Assembly: GCA_003013855.2 (NCBI GenBank)
Contig: ML058466.1
Location: 620,001 to 684,000, forward strand
DNA: 64,000 bases
Source of the DNA: Liriodendron chinense
Taxonomy: Eukaryota > Streptophyta > Magnoliopsida > Magnoliales > Magnoliaceae
Direction: 5' to 3'
This document shows, one piece after another, positions 54,906 to 64,000 of this stretch (positions are counted from its first letter, which is position 1; each line of letters starts with the position of its first letter). Position numbers and translations under genes: made by a program. Below the pieces are notes generated by a model, which saw nothing but the letters and a program-made list of their open reading frames with translations, made no database searches and was not told the origin of the DNA.

Positions 54906-56604
54906 ATGGCTGGAGATTCTGATGAGGAGACCGTCCCCCTGGGGGATGCCACCTGGAAATCTTCTTCCTCCAACAATGCGAGGGTTCCGGCGGGTAGGTG
55001 CACCGCGTCTGGGTACCCATCCATCCTGTCTGAGGAATGGCTGAGGGAGTTGCGGGAGAGATATCAGATCTCTGACTCAGTCGTTCTTCGGTTACCCAGA
55101 GAGGGAGAAACCCCAGATTCTCCTCCCCCTGGATGCGTTGCCCTCTACGAATACTTTTTCATTCTTGGGGTGCGACGTCCCCTCCACCCTTTCATTCACA
55201 ACGTACTTTAGAGTTATAAGATTGCCCCTGGGCAACTTATTGTAAACGGATGGAGGGTGGTTCTAAGCTCCTTCGCTCTTGGGTGCAAGCTGGTAACGGA
55301 GAGCTAACCGCCGAAGAGTTTCTCCGAATGTACCAACTCAAGAAGGCACCCTCCAGTGAAGGCTGGTATTACTTATGTTATTGGCACCGGGATAATTTTG
55401 TCCTGGGAAAACCCACTTCAAATTACCCCGGGTGGAGGAAACGATGGTTCCATGCTTCCAGGAGTTGGGAGTCTGAGACAAGATCCACTTCTGGGGGCCT
55501 TGGCGTGAGCCGTTTTTTCTGTGAAGGTGGGCATAGTTTCACACTTCACAGATTTTCGCAAGCCACCTTTCTGTTTTTCTGCTTTCTGACCTATGCTAGT
55601 ATTTGCAGGTATCGCGACTTTGGCGAAACTGAACCTGAAGGGAGGATTTTACGAGAAGATCGTGAAGGTGTACAAGTTGCCTGCTCGTGACAAGCATATC
55701 GAGGCTTGTCTGTCAGCCTCTCGACTCGCGGCGGCAGGACTAATATCTCACGAGGAGGTCACGATGACAAACGCCGGGGAGAAGGGAGGGTTATTGCCTC
55801 GCCTCAAGGGCACAAACTCGAAGAGGCAGAAGTAGACCTCTGCCAATCCCTCTCACCCATCTAACCGGACAGATGGAGTTGCTCAAACTCCTCTTCCTGA
55901 GGTCGTGGTAACTGCGCCTATGGCTTCTTCACGGGTGGTTCCTCCTGAACCACCAGTTATTAATATCGTCGACAACTCCCCGAGGGACGACGGGGCGGAG
56001 GCAAGCTGCCCCCTAGTTGAAGAATCTCGCCAGCCTGAAGGTGCTTGCGAGTTGGCTCCCACTCGTGAGTTGACTGCTGCTCAAGCTGCGAGCCCAGCCG
56101 GACTAGTCGTAGCCTAGCCCTCTGGAAGCAGAGCATTCACCATCCCCCGTCATCTTCACCCAATTTGCAAGTTCCTGTTTGACAACATCTCCCCCCAGAC
56201 TTTTGTCACCCTTCCCGAGCCAAGTCCTGAAAACCTCTTCCTTGACGCAGGAGTGAGGATGGTCCAGATAAAATGTGTTTTAATTTGACTTTATTGTTTT
56301 GCTCTCTTTGTTTGCTCCCAAGTACTTATCTCATACCCTTCCTTTTGTTCTGTAGGGCTTGGACCTCATACTACGAACGAGGCGTGACATCCTCGCCGCC
56401 CGTCGTGTGATAGATGAGGCTGAGGGGAAGAGGGTTACTCTGGAGAAGGCGGTCTAGGGAAGGGACCAAGTCATCAAGTCTCGCGAGATCTTGATCGCGA
56501 AGATGACTGAGGAGAAGAAGATCTTCATCGAGAAGGTCCAAGTTTTGACTGATAGGTATCAGGCTTTGGATTCCAACTTCGCCAAGCTCGCGGAGGTGAA
56601 GGAG

Positions 56605-56675
<71 letters not shown>

Positions 56676-57126
56676 TCCGTCAGGACAAGATCTCAAGATC
56701 TCGTTGGAGGAGCGGCTCAAGGAAGTTAGCGACAGTCTGGACAAAAAGCGCTCCACTCTCGCGCAGCTCAAGGACGACTCGATCCACTGGGATGAGGAGA
56801 GAGTGGCCCTTGTCAAGATGCTTTCTGAAGAAGGAGCTCGAGTCATGATGGAGTTCCAAACTTCGCAGCTGTACGATGATGAGAGATACGAGTCGTACGA
56901 TGCTGGTCGCGACTTCGCACTACGAGTAGTGCAGCGGATGTCCCCATCTTTTGATATGGGTGAATTCGAGAAGGTCGCGGCCATCATAGCTACGGAGGAA
57001 AGAGCAGCTGTCGAGAACGAAGTGACTGAGGTCACTCAAGCTGGAGGGGTCCCCGAAGTGGGCCCAGAAGCCAAGAGTGCCGCTCATGTATTAATTTTGC
57101 GTTTTGTAAACAACTTGATTTTGTAA
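54906..57126 (+). pseudogene. Antisense ORF of Tat element (plant mobile-domain-like, coiled coil)
   Basis: Runs opposite to the element's own genes, between integrase and 3' LTR. Part 1 (54906 to about 55500): a domain with LYEYFFILGVRRPLHPFIH, then APGQLIVNGWR, EEFLRMYQLKK and GWYYLCYW, resembling the 'putative gypsy-type transposon' (Transposase_28) family known from Tat antisense ORFs. It is broken by TAG at 55209 and a frameshift near 55290. A likely intron spans about 55507-55610 (gtgagc...ttgcag), and a second ends at 56356 (ctgtag). Part 2 (55611-55835) is basic. Part 3 (about 56357-57126) is charged coiled coil with a GA microsatellite coding Arg-Glu repeats. Further stops are at 55833 and 56456. 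Role unknown. Confidence 0.8.
56611..56671 (+). repeat. (GA)n microsatellite coding Arg-Glu repeats
   Basis: About 30 GA units inside the antisense ORF, read as alternating Glu-Arg within a predicted coiled coil, in frame on both sides (KAERERER... RDLPSGQ). Confidence 0.93.
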
Positions 57127-57144
57127 CCAATTGAGATGAATGAG

Positions 57145-57150
57145 AATAAA
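57145..57150 (+). terminator. Poly(A) signal of the antisense gene
   Basis: AATAAA lies 19 bp after the TAA stop of the last frame (57124-57126), in a T-rich context. Confidence 0.55.
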
Positions 57151-57304
57151 CCTTTTGATGATGTTGTTGGTATCTTATTTCTCCTTTCTTTCGTTCTTCT
57201 TTTCTTGTATACTGAATGCCTTCATACTTAACTCACGTAGTAATGAGTTAGGCTTAATCCGGGGGTCGTGGTGATCATGTCCGCATGGAGATAGACTGAT
57301 CTAT

Positions 57305-57535
57305 CGATTGAGACTTTGATTCTACCAAGGGTAGACAATTGGCCAAGAGAATGTGTGTATTCTCTTCGGGGCTATTCGGGTCCAATCAGATGGAGTAGTG
57401 ACCAAAAGACTGACTTCGATTCTACCAAGGGTAGACAATTGGCTAAGAGAATGTGTGTTTTCTCTTCGGGGCTACTCGGGTCCAATCAGATGGAGTAGCG
57501 ACCAAAAGATTGACTTTGATTCTACCATTATTCGA
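57305..57535 (-). repeat. Tandem repeat downstream of integrase
   Basis: About two and a half units of roughly 106 bp (ttctaccaagggtagacaat, gagaatgtgtgt, cagatggagtag). Counterpart of 43290-43500 in element 1. Confidence 0.85.
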
Positions 57536-57548
57536 ATGTCGTTCAAAA

Positions 57549-58808
57549 TTACATCGAATTAAGGAAAATACCATAGCAAATGTTCCAATGCCAAGGGCGA
57601 CGTACGGGTCTTCCCTGCATATTTTCAAGATAATAAGTATCGGGTCGCACAATTTTGATGACTCGATACGGGCCCTCCCAATTTGGATCTAGTGACCGAG
57701 CAGGAGCTCCGAGGTTCTGTCTAAGGACCAAATCGCTGAGCTGAAAAGCTCTAGGACGGACTTTAGCATTACGATAGCGAGCAATGCGCTGCTGATACGC
57801 TGCTGTTTGTAGCTGGGAGGCATCCCTCCGCTCTTCCAAGAGGTCGAGATGAAGTCGGAGACCTTCCTGATTACAAGTGGGAGCATACTGCTCGATTCGA
57901 TATGAAGGTATTTGAACTTCAACCGGTACAACTACGTCTGTACCAAATGCCAAGGAGGAAGGAGTTTTGCCTGTTGATGTGCGAGTCGTAGTCCCATATG
58001 CCCATAAGACTTCTGGCAGGAGTTCTGGCCACATACCTTTACACTCACCGAGCTTGGTCTTTAAATGATGCTTGATGATTTTATTCACCGCTTCAACTTG
58101 CCCATTTGCCTGAGGATGGTATGGAGAGGTGTGGACATTGTATATCTTCCATTTTTCGTAAAATTCATTGAAAGCGGTGTTGCAGAATTGCTTTCCATTA
58201 TCGGTTATTATAGTGTGGGGGAGCCAATAACGGCATACGATATTTCTCCATACGAACTTAGTGGTCTGTTTCTCGATAATTCTGGCTAATGGTTCTGCCT
58301 TGACCCATTTAGTGAAGTAATCGACTGCCACGATTGCAAACCTATTTTGACCTTTCCTGATAGGCAAGGGCCCGATGATATCGACTCCCCATTGGGCGAA
58401 GGGCCAAGGGCTATCCATTGGCATCATTTGCTCGGACGGTACATGAGGTATAGGAGAAAATCGCTGGCACTTGTCACATTTTTTAGAGAATTCGATCGCA
58501 TCTGCCTTCATAGTGGGCCAGTAATATCCTTGCCTCATCGCCTTATATGCTAGAGATCGTCCCCTTGGGTGGTTACCTAATGCCCCCTGGTGTATTTCAT
58601 CCAGAACACGATGTGCTTCTTCTGGGTGAAGACACCTTAAGTAAGGCAAAGAGAAGCTCTTACGTAATAACGTTCCATTTTGAAAAGTATACCTGGCAAC
58701 TCGATGACGAATTTGTCGTGCGGATTTCTTGTCGTCTGGAAGACGTCCATCCTTGAGATAGAGGATAATGGGGTCCATCCAACATGGAGAGGGATGGACC
58801 GTGATCAC
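57549..58808 (-). CDS. Tat integrase, open over 419 codons
   Basis: The best preserved retroelement domain in the window. Zinc-binding N-terminus: HPEEAHRVLDEIHQGALGNH then CDKCQ at about residue 110. Core: first Asp in QWGVDIIGPLP, second in IITDNGKQF, Glu in NGQVEAVNK, the DDE triad of retroviral-type integrases, which join element cDNA to chromosomal DNA. The C-terminus has LDPNWEGPYRVIKIV. The M at 58808 is an internal residue of a larger polyprotein; the part before it (second RNase H) is broken, so this is not a complete pol. Encoded on the strand opposite to the antisense gene that lies just after it. Confidence 0.88.
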   Translation of the reverse strand: MITVHPSPCWMDPIILYLKDGRLPDDKKSARQIRHRVARYTFQNGTLLRKSFSLPYLRCLHPEEAHRVLDEIHQGALGNHPRGRSLAYKAMRQGYYWPTMKADAIEFSKKCDKCQRFSPIPHVPSEQMMPMDSPWPFAQWGVDIIGPLPIRKGQNRFAIVAVDYFTKWVKAEPLARIIEKQTTKFVWRNIVCRYWLPHTIITDNGKQFCNTAFNEFYEKWKIYNVHTSPYHPQANGQVEAVNKIIKHHLKTKLGECKGMWPELLPEVLWAYGTTTRTSTGKTPSSLAFGTDVVVPVEVQIPSYRIEQYAPTCNQEGLRLHLDLLEERRDASQLQTAAYQQRIARYRNAKVRPRAFQLSDLVLRQNLGAPARSLDPNWEGPYRVIKIVRPDTYYLENMQGRPVRRPWHWNICYGIFLNSM

Positions 58809-59410
58809 TTGCCTAGGAGTTGCTTAGCCGATACTCGGGGTGCGAAGGTGCTCGATGGGAATCGATTGTGATAACTCAGACTCTGGTGCGGAGGCGAGTT
58901 TTGCCAAATAATCCGCGAGTTTGTTCTTCTCGCGAGGGATGTGGATTATTTCATAATTCTTCAGCTTCGCGAGCAAGATGAGGGCTCGAGATTTTTATAA
59001 GGCCATTCTTTCTTCTTTTGCCTTAAATTCGCCGATTACCTGATTGACTATGAGCTGAGAGTCACTATGAATGAGTAGACTCTGAATCAAGAGGACATTT
59101 GCTAGTTCGAGGCCGACAATCAGAGCCTCATATTTTGTTTCATTATTTGAGATGCGTGAATCAAATCGTAAAGCGTATTGGAAACGCGACCCGTCTGGAG
59201 CAACTAAAATTAGGCCCGCTAGCTACCGGTGGCCCGTGAGGACCCATCCACGAAGAGTGACCAAGGTGGCTGGTCACTGGTCGGGGAATTATCATCGGGA
59301 GAGGAGTATGTGAATTCGGCGATAAAGTCGGCCACGGCCTGACCCTTAATGGAGGTCCTGGGGCAGAACGAAATATCATGCTCACTGATCTCGACCACCC
59401 ATTTAGTTAA
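58809..59410 (-). pseudogene. Second RNase H of Tat element 2 (broken)
   Basis: Sequence corresponds to the archaeal-type RNase H of element 1 (its VDGSS, NNEAEYEAL and HSDSQL regions can be located at about 59240, 59150 and 59060), but stops and frameshifts interrupt it, for example in the glycine-rich stretch near 59222. Confidence 0.8.
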
Positions 59411-59911
59411 TCACCCTGAAACCTCAGGTTTTTGAAGGACCTGCCGTAACAGATGATTTGTTGGCACTAATATAACGTGGGCTTGGAAGTAGGGTCGCAG
59501 TTTTCGGGCAGCCGTGAACAAAGCAAGGGCCAACTTCTCCATATCAGAATACCGAGTTTCGGTATCCACCATCGATCGACTAATATAATAAATGGGCCTT
59601 TGTACCCCGAAATCTTCTCTTATTAAAGCAGCACTAATGGTCGTAGAAGACACAGATAAATAAAGAAGAAGTTGCTCGTGCGCCACAGGTTTAGATAAAA
59701 CGGGGGGTGCACTCATATATTGCTTCAGTTGTTGGAACGCTTCTTCGCATTGCGGTGTCCACTCCCAATCAGTTTTGGCAGTGGCTCGGAGGAGCTTAAA
59801 GAAGGGTAAACACTTGTCAGAGGTCCGCGAAATGAACCTGTTTAATGATGCAATGCGACCAGCCAAACGTTGGACATCTTTGAGAGTGGTCGGAGACTTC
59901 ATTTCGATCAA
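59411..59911 (-). pseudogene. First RNase H/connection domain of Tat element 2
   Basis: Open for 166 codons: TLKDVQRLAGRIASLNRFIS, then WEWTPQCEEAFQQLK, LYLSVSSTTISAALIRED and MEKLALALFTAARKLRPYF. Equivalent to residues about 30-190 of the frame at 40810. It ends in a stop just at the site where the second RNase H begins. Confidence 0.88.
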
Positions 59912-60019
59912 TGCTTTTATTTTTTTAGGATTTGCCTCGATTCCTCGCTAGCTAACCACAAATCCGAGAAATTTTTCAGCAGACACATCGAACGCACATT
60001 TCTCTGGATTTAGCTTCAT

Positions 60020-60640
60020 CTAATACTTCCTCATTAAGTCAAAGGCTTCTCGAAGATTTGCAAGGTGGTCGTTTTCTACGACGCTTTTCACGAGCATGTC
60101 GTCGACACAAACCTCCATATTCCTGTCGATTTGTGTGGCGAATATTTTATTGACGAGGCGCTGATAGGTGGCCCCTGCATTTTTAAGACCAAAAGGCATT
60201 ACCTGGTAGCAATACAGGCCTCGGTCGGTGATGAAGGCGGTGTGCTGGCTATCAGGCGGATGCATCATAATCTGATTATAACCAGAATAGGCGTGCATGA
60301 AACTTAGCAGGGCATGCCCTGCCATCGAATCAACCAGTTGATCGATTCGCGGTGTCGGGAAGCTGTCTTTGGGACACGCTTTGTTAAAATCGGAATAGTC
60401 AACGCACATCCTCCACTTGCCATTAGCTTTTCGAACGAGAACCACATTTGTGACCCATTCTGGGTAGTCGACTTCTTTTATAAAATTGACTATAAGCAAC
60501 TTTTCGACCTCGACCTTGATTACCATCTGCCTTTCTGCAGTGAAGGCACATCGGCGCTGGTGAACAGGTTTATACTTTGGATCAACGTTCAGACATGTGT
60601 TATGACCCTGGCATATCTTTGTGAGACAAAGCAAACACAT
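60020..60640 (-). pseudogene. Tat reverse transcriptase with lost catalytic Asp
   Basis: Readable for 206 codons through the RT fingers and palm. The palm motif reads SFMHAYSGYNQ where element 1 has SFMDAYSGYNQ, so the first catalytic aspartate is a His. The second motif is CVDDMLVKS instead of YVDDMLVKS. The frame stops after MRKY because a CAG became TAG (60018-60020). A frameshift near 60605 separates it from protease. Even unbroken, this RT would not be expected to polymerise. Confidence 0.88.
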
Positions 60641-61421
60641 CTTGGTATTTGGTGAGAAAACGGACCAGATCTTCTCGAAAGACGTTGGTTAAAGAGGACC
60701 CAATGTATACGACTTTGGACGAATCGTCCTCAGTTAAGTGGATTGCCACTGTCTCTTCCCCAGGAGTTCCTGATTGGAGAGCATTCTCTCTTGGATCCAA
60801 CGAGGTAGCCGTCGAAGGGCTTGGTGAATCTTGTGCCACCATCATAACTAGTGTCGTCTGGGCCTTCTTTCGGTCTTGTACGGCTATCTCATAACACGAT
60901 CGGGCTTCCTTTTGATTTCCTCGTACAACCCCAACACCATTTGGGGTAAGAAATTTGATGCATAAATACAAAGGATGTAAAGCTGCCCCTACCTTATTGA
61001 GCGATGGCCGGCCCAAAATGGCGTTGTATGCTGACCTCCGGTCTACCACGAGGAAATTAACGAAGACAGTCGTTTTCGCTGGACATTCTCCAAAGGTGAC
61101 TGAGAGGTCAATGCTTCCTTCCGACGTTACCACCTTGCCCCCAAAGCAGACGAGGGGCATTGAGACTGGTTTGAGCAAGCTTCTGGCAAGTGCCATTTTG
61201 TTGAAAGCCTCCAGGTAGAGAATATCAGCAGAGCCACCTGTATCCACCATAATACGATGAGTCAGATAATTTGATACCTTTAGCGCGACCACGATGGAGT
61301 CTTCGTGAGGGAAGTGAATCCCCTCTGCATCCTCGAGGGAGAAGGAGATTGGAGGATGGTCGAATTCTGACGTGTTGGGCGTCTGTTCCAACCAGTAGAT
61401 ATGCTGGGGCTTCTTAGACAC
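60600..61421 (-). pseudogene. Tat protease and linker, open over 273 codons
   Basis: Begins in the gag-protease linker (KKPQHIYWLEQTPN) and contains the aspartic protease motif MVDTGGSADILYL at residues 58-70, the NAILGRPSLNKVGA block at about 135, and the linker to RT (VFREDLVRFLTKYQDVFALSH). It ends by a shift in place of the RT start. The protease domain itself looks intact. Confidence 0.88.
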
Positions 61422-61655
61422 CTTACAAGCGTATGCTTTTCTTGAAGCTTGAGAATCTCCCCCACAAACTGGTCCTCCGGCGATGGTCCGGATCTCCCCG
61501 GTAGGTTCAACATCTTCTTGTGAAGTATGATGGTGAGGTGACTTCTTTTGGTGTGGTGGGGCTTCCGCCCTTTTAGGCGACCGACCTTGTTAAACAACAT
61601 AATCTTGAAGATGACCTTTCCGAATGAGAGCTTCGATGTGATCTCGTAGAGATAT

Positions 61656-61660
61656 GTAAT
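61656..61660. repeat. TSD, left (GTAAT)
   Basis: Repeated at 63190-63194. The uninterrupted target in element 1 (about 37690) shows a single copy of the site. Confidence 0.92.
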
Positions 61661-63189
61661 TGTAGACACCCCACCTTCGGCTACACTGTTGGTAGAGATA
61701 GCTGGTTGAACGGAGGACCATACCCCCAAATCCCAAGTCCAAACTCAGCCAAACTCACCCTTGTAAGCCCCATTCCATAGCCCAGTTCAAGCCTGAACCC
61801 AATCAACCCAGTCCTAAACACCACCCTGAAAAACCCCCCATAAAAAAGGCCAGTCAAAAAATCCCAAAAAAGTCAAACTCACTGAGTCAACTCGCTGAGT
61901 TAACCTGCTGAGTCAACCCGTCGAGTCAACCCGTCAAGTCAAAACACCGAGTCAACCCGTCGAGTCAACCCGTCGAGTCAAACCACCGAGTTGACCCGCT
62001 GAGTCAACTCACTGAGTCGACTAGCGAGTCCAACAGCAGCCCCGAGGGAGTGACCGTACTCGCTGGAAACCGAGGAGCGGCCGTACGGGCGGCCCATGGC
62101 AGGCCGCCCAGAAAAAATTACGAGAGTGCCCCTCTCTGCTGCTATAAATACCCCCCTCCCCTTCTCATTTCAACAAGCCCTTCAAGTCCAGCCATTCCGG
62201 GTGCGGTCCGAGTCTTCCTTCACCCCTTAGCCCATTTTTCCACCAAGGAGAGCCCGAGTGAGGAGAGCCTAACCCTAGTCCAGCTTTGCCTGACCACTGG
62301 TCCAAGCCTCCCAAGCCATTCAAGTCCTGATCCAGCCACTCGAAGCCAACCCTTGCGACACCTCCGTCCATCCAGCTACTCTTTTTCCAGCATCATCTCA
62401 TTTGCATCTAGCATAAGTGCAACATTTACTTTTCTTCCAACCCCCCTGCTTCACTGCAAGCACCTTGATTCTTCAAGCACACTGCATATGTCTTAAATTA
62501 AGCACCTGTCAGTTCGAGCGTATGCTCTGGGCTTGCCCGTTGTTGGAACCTGCCCATCAGAAACTCTTACTGTTCAGACCTGCATTCATGCTTCACCATA
62601 AAACACCTTGATCATTCAAGCACACTGCATACGTCTTACATTAAGCACCTATCAGTTCGAGCGTACGCTCTGGGCTTGCCCTTTGTTGGAACCTGCCCAT
62701 CAGAAACTCTTACTGTTCAGACCCGCATTCATACATCATGTCATTCATGAGAATATACGAGGATTAAACTAGACTTTCAAGTATTCGATCGATTCTGTGA
62801 AGTAGAGACCGTACTTCGGTACGGGCAGTGCGTGGGGTGCTTAACCTCTTCCCACCCTGTAACCGTGATCCCTTACCTTGAATCTCTGGCCGCAGATCAA
62901 AAGGAGTCATTTTAGAGGAAGGAATCTTCGGATCCCCTTCTCTAACATTTCTACGGGGTCTAGCCGACTGTAGATTCGAAGTAATTGGCTAGTGGCGACT
63001 CTGGTCTTATATAAATTCACTTAAACACATCCAGCTCAATACGACAATCAAACAAAGCCCTCGAGAACGAGGCAAGCCAGTGGCACAAACGGCGATTTCG
63101 CACATCCGCACCTCTACTTCTTCTTCTTCCGAAAGGGGAAGGGAGAACGACGTCGTGTGGGAGCGCGGAAAAATCGGCGAGGGTCCACA
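61661..63189 (+). mobile_element. Solo LTR, 'TGTAGACACC' family, copy 2
   Basis: It is 1529 bp, TGTAGACACC...GGTCCACA, canonical TG/CA ends with short inverted tips and TSD GTAAT. Same family as 3516-5006, with the CTGAGTCAAC array (61870-62030), TATA box (62143-62150) and the tandem duplication of about 143 bp (aagcacctgtcagttcgagcg near 62500 and 62643). Frames reading across its right border are chimeric artefacts. Confidence 0.94.
62143..62150 (+). promoter_or_regulatory. TATA box of solo LTR copy 2
   Basis: TATAAATA followed by cccccctccccttctc, the same as copy 1. Confidence 0.65.
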
Positions 63190-64000
63190 GTAATCTTGGG
63201 TACTGTGCCCATGGTCTTTGTGGAAATAACAAAACTTGCTCTTATCTCTCTTTTCAGGATCAGATTTGATCTTTGCAGGCCATTTCACATATGGTTTATG
63301 CTTGATCTCCATTAACACTTTTTCAGGGGTCCAGTTGAGAGGGGTGTAGTTATGGTATTTACCAGAATAAAGCTTCTTCAGAGAGCGGTCCCGCCGATCA
63401 CGTCGATATTTCTTATTCGGGGGAGACATTTCCTCCGGCTTGCATTTCTTGCCCTGTATACCATGACGTGCCAAAGCAACTTCTTCTGCATTGATATATT
63501 TCTGAGGTTTTGCTTGAAATTCTGTCATGGTTTTGGGAGGGTTCTTATCTAGGGCGAATCTAAATTTCTCGCTTGTAATTCCAGCTATGAGCGCGATGAG
63601 GCCTTTTTCTTCAGTATAACCTTCAGTTTGGACGACTTCTGTAGTGAAACGTACTGTAAACTCCTTTATCGTTTCCCCATGCTGCTGTTTCAAATCCATT
63701 AGGTGAGATGCCGGCTTTTTAGTACGGATGCTTCCCATGAACTAAGAGAGTAATAGCTCTGATAGCTGTGCGAAGGACCCGATGGATCGGGGCTTTAGCC
63801 CCCGGAACCATGTACGAGCTGCCTCCTTTAAGGTTAGGGAGAATGCCCTACACATGATTTCTGACCCATGCCCCTCTAGCTCCATGAGAGACCTATACGT
63901 TTCCAGGTGTTCGAGAGGATCGCCAGTACCTGTATACGGGGTAATGACGGCGTGTGGTACTTCCTCGGTAAAGGTGCTTCCATGACCTCGCAGGTGAAAG

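Larger units (their letters stand above)
53725..64000 (-). mobile_element. Tat-lineage element 2, minus strand (5' end outside window)
   Basis: From right to left: gag (64000-61422, interrupted by a solo LTR), protease, RT, two RNase H domains, integrase (57549-58808), tandem repeats, an antisense gene (54711-57150, plus strand), polypurine tract, 3' LTR (53725-54447). Same family as element 1. It inserted into Athila gag; the left TSD candidate is AGAAC (53720-53724), and the matching right copy lies outside the window. Confidence 0.9.
61422..64000 (-). pseudogene. Tat gag of element 2, interrupted by a solo LTR
   Basis: Gag core at 63190-63738 (MGSIRTKKPASHLMDLKQQ, TMTEFQAKPQKYINAEEVAL, basic KYRRDRRDRS, zinc-knuckle-like CYFHKDHGH). 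A TAG just before the MGS reading start (about 63741-63743) separates it from the preceding part (64000 onward; AARTWFRGLKPRSIGS). The 1.53-kb LTR at 61661-63189 cuts the chain right after the knuckle; the continuation lies at 61422-61660. Confidence 0.88.

Noticed and set aside
56559..57035. 158-codon minus-strand frame opposite the antisense gene's coiled coil
   Set aside because: Ser/Leu-rich complement of the GA repeat and charged coiled coil; no domain on that strand.
63007..63232. Gag frames that continue with basic residues to the left of 63190
   Set aside because: They read from Tat gag into the solo LTR across its border at 63189/63190 and are chimeric.

Overview
This is plant nuclear DNA with one clear host gene in a large, nested retrotransposon landscape. 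The evidence is GT-AG introns, a cytosolic ascorbate peroxidase, Tat- and Athila-type Ty3/gypsy elements, Ty1/copia remnants and many foldback MITEs. The foldback families rich in GGGCCCACC and CCATCCA motifs look like repeats I associate with magnoliid trees, but that placement is a guess. No prokaryotic system, tRNA, rRNA or CRISPR array was found.

Left part (1-18 kb). The window opens inside a repeat (1-728) whose inverted copy lies at 45.6 kb. An LTR (about 1606-2467), a foldback element and a 1.49-kb solo LTR with target-site duplication (TSD) TACCA follow. The ascorbate peroxidase gene runs from a non-coding first exon near 7.2 kb to about 13.2 kb. Its nine coding exons give 250 residues with every haem, ascorbate and K+ ligand I could check. 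From 13.3 to 18.1 kb there are mainly foldback elements of four families separated by TA, GA and CA microsatellites.

Middle (18-35 kb). A poorly identified AT-rich stretch leads into the 3' end of a long-LTR (probably copia) element (about 21.1-23.5 kb). Next come a decayed chromovirus with an RT-integrase deletion and a chromodomain (25.5-29.2 kb) and a decayed copia polyprotein on the minus strand (29.2-32.65 kb).

Nest 1 (32.65-50.89 kb). A minus-strand, probably copia, element without coding sequence has its 3' LTR at 32654-34412 and its 5' LTR split around 44869-50888. A complete 9.3-kb Tat element (35434-44733, TSD TACGC) sits in its interior, and a solo Athila-type LTR (37956-39404, TSD CTACT) sits inside the Tat. 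A separate 4.18-kb insertion (45566-49742, repeat CATGTC on both sides) splits the 5' LTR and carries a tandem array of units of about 400 bp with GC-rich hairpins.

Nest 2 (51.1-64 kb). An Athila element (LTR 51136-52426 plus gag) is interrupted by a second Tat element on the minus strand (53725 to beyond the window). That Tat is itself interrupted by a second solo LTR of the 3.5-kb family (61661-63189, TSD GTAAT). Between integrase and 3' LTR it carries an antisense gene with its own TATA box, two G-boxes, probable introns and a poly(A) signal. The first Tat has lost that gene but keeps its decayed promoter. This antisense module is the most interesting system in the window. It matches the extra antisense ORFs known in Tat elements, so the class is not new; the promoter detail may be less described.
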